Source: an uncultured Lachnospiraceae bacterium (GTDB lineage: Bacteria > Bacillota > Clostridia > Lachnospirales > Lachnospiraceae). From it: DNA of 6,713 bases. Below, piece after piece: positions 6,130 through 6,713 of the stretch. The notes under the pieces were generated by a model. It was not told the origin of the DNA. It did no database searches and saw only the letters and a list, made by a program, of their open reading frames with translations. The DNA is taken from contig USDI01000123.1 in NCBI GenBank assembly GCA_900553305.1, positions 1 through 6,713 of the forward strand, in the 5' to 3' direction. The translations under genes and the position numbers were made by a program. The first letter of the stretch is position 1; each line of letters starts with the position of its first letter.

Positions 6130-6713
6130 CCTTCCACATCCTTTCCAAAATAGTTTTCGGTAAGGAACAGGATACCGATGATAATGACCATCACAACCGC
6201 CATCATAATGGCCGCCGCAGACATTTTCTGATAATCCAGCTTACTAAATGTATTGTTCATAAAATGCTGGAGCATATACATCGTCGGGTAAGGATAATCT
6301 CCCTTTAACAGATAGATTTCCCTGAATACCTTAAAAGAATTAATCAATGACATAATTGTTACAAATAAAATGGTCGAGGACAGATACCGGAGCTTGATAT
6401 GCCAGAAAATCTGCATCGGCGTTGCGCTCTCCAATACGGCAACCTCTAAGATATCCTTCGGAATACTGCTCAGTGCGGACATAAATAATATCATGTTATA
6501 GCCCAGATTTTTCCACAGAAACAGTACGATAATGACCACCTGTGCATAATCCGAATTCAGCCAGTCGATCTTATCCTTCCCAAACCAACCGATGATCTCA
6601 TTCATCATTCCGTTATAATGGAACAACACCTGCCAGATCAGTACCACCGAGGCAATCGGCACCATCATCGGACTTAAAAAAAAGGTCCGGAACTGGCTCT
6701 TAAACGGAATCTT
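6126..6713 (-). CDS. MalF/UgpA-type sugar ABC transporter permease (5' end cut off)
   Basis: First membrane subunit of the CUT1-type importer. The frame is open to the right edge; the visible part is the C-terminal 195 residues, so about 100 N-terminal residues are missing (family about 290-310). An internal ATG at 6668 is not the start: upstream codons (KIPFKSQFRTFFLSP) match the family, whose members have LSP.....P just before a helix. Visible family marks are IDWLNSDYAQVVIIVLFLW (the WL.....A.......W block), ALSSIPKDILEVAVLESATP, FKVFREIYLLKGDYPYPTMY (the F..iy.lt.G.P...t block) and LDYQKMSAAAIMMAVVM. The EAA loop is degenerate: EVAVLESATPMQIFWHIKLR (visible residues 90-109) has V for the first A, ES for DG and R for the usual P. 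The stop codon TGA overlaps the start of the MalG-like gene (ATGA). A run of eight T (minus strand) lies in codons for FFL at 6676-6683. Family call firm. Confidence 0.9.
   Translation of the reverse strand, partial: KIPFKSQFRTFFLSPMMVPIASVVLIWQVLFHYNGMMNEIIGWFGKDKIDWLNSDYAQVVIIVLFLWKNLGYNMILFMSALSSIPKDILEVAVLESATPMQIFWHIKLRYLSSTILFVTIMSLINSFKVFREIYLLKGDYPYPTMYMLQHFMNNTFSKLDYQKMSAAAIMMAVVMVIIIGILFLTENYFGKDVEG

Noticed and set aside
6666..6668. ATG at 6668 as the start of the MalF-like permease
   Set aside because: The frame is open to the edge and the upstream residues continue the family pattern; a start here would remove several helices.

Overview
The window looks like part of one minus-strand operon from a low-to-moderate GC, Gram-positive anaerobe. 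I would guess Clostridia, and probably Lachnospiraceae, from the protein style, the strong AGGAGG-type ribosome binding sites and the lipoprotein-type binding protein. This taxonomic call is inference. Every supportable gene is on the minus strand, so the order of transcription runs from the right edge to the left edge. The largest gap between genes is 57 bases. No promoter, terminator, RNA gene, CRISPR array or mobile element was seen, so the operon promoter probably lies beyond the right edge and the operon end beyond the left edge.

In order of transcription: (1) the C-terminal 195 residues of a MalF/UgpA-type sugar ABC permease, cut by the right edge; (2) a MalG/UgpE-type partner permease, coupled by an ATGA overlap; (3) a membrane-anchored HlyD/MacA-family adaptor of about 670 residues with two lipoyl-like half motifs around a very long coiled coil; (4) a 367-residue protein with a MacB-type extracytoplasmic core between two membrane helices, starting with GTG; (5) a lipoprotein that joins a beta-propeller-like N-terminal half to an extracellular solute-binding domain, cut by the left edge. 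No ATPase is encoded in the window.

Genes 1, 2 and 5 together make a CUT1-type carbohydrate (or oligosaccharide/glycoconjugate) importer. Genes 3 and 4 are parts normally found in MacAB-type tripartite export or mechanotransmission systems, yet they sit between the importer permeases and the importer binding protein. The MacB-like protein has no FtsX transmembrane domain, so it cannot be a normal MacB permease. The most interesting reading is a composite envelope machine in which adaptor and MacB-core proteins work with a sugar importer, for example as a scaffold through the cell wall, a substrate funnel or a sensor. That is inference from gene order and domain content.

At finer scale, the adaptor gene has a sharply AT-rich patch of about 180 bases in its coiled-coil region. 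A 24-codon reading frame overlaps the adaptor stop codon and resembles a MacB-type N-terminus. The MalF-like permease has a degenerate EAA (ATPase-docking) loop.
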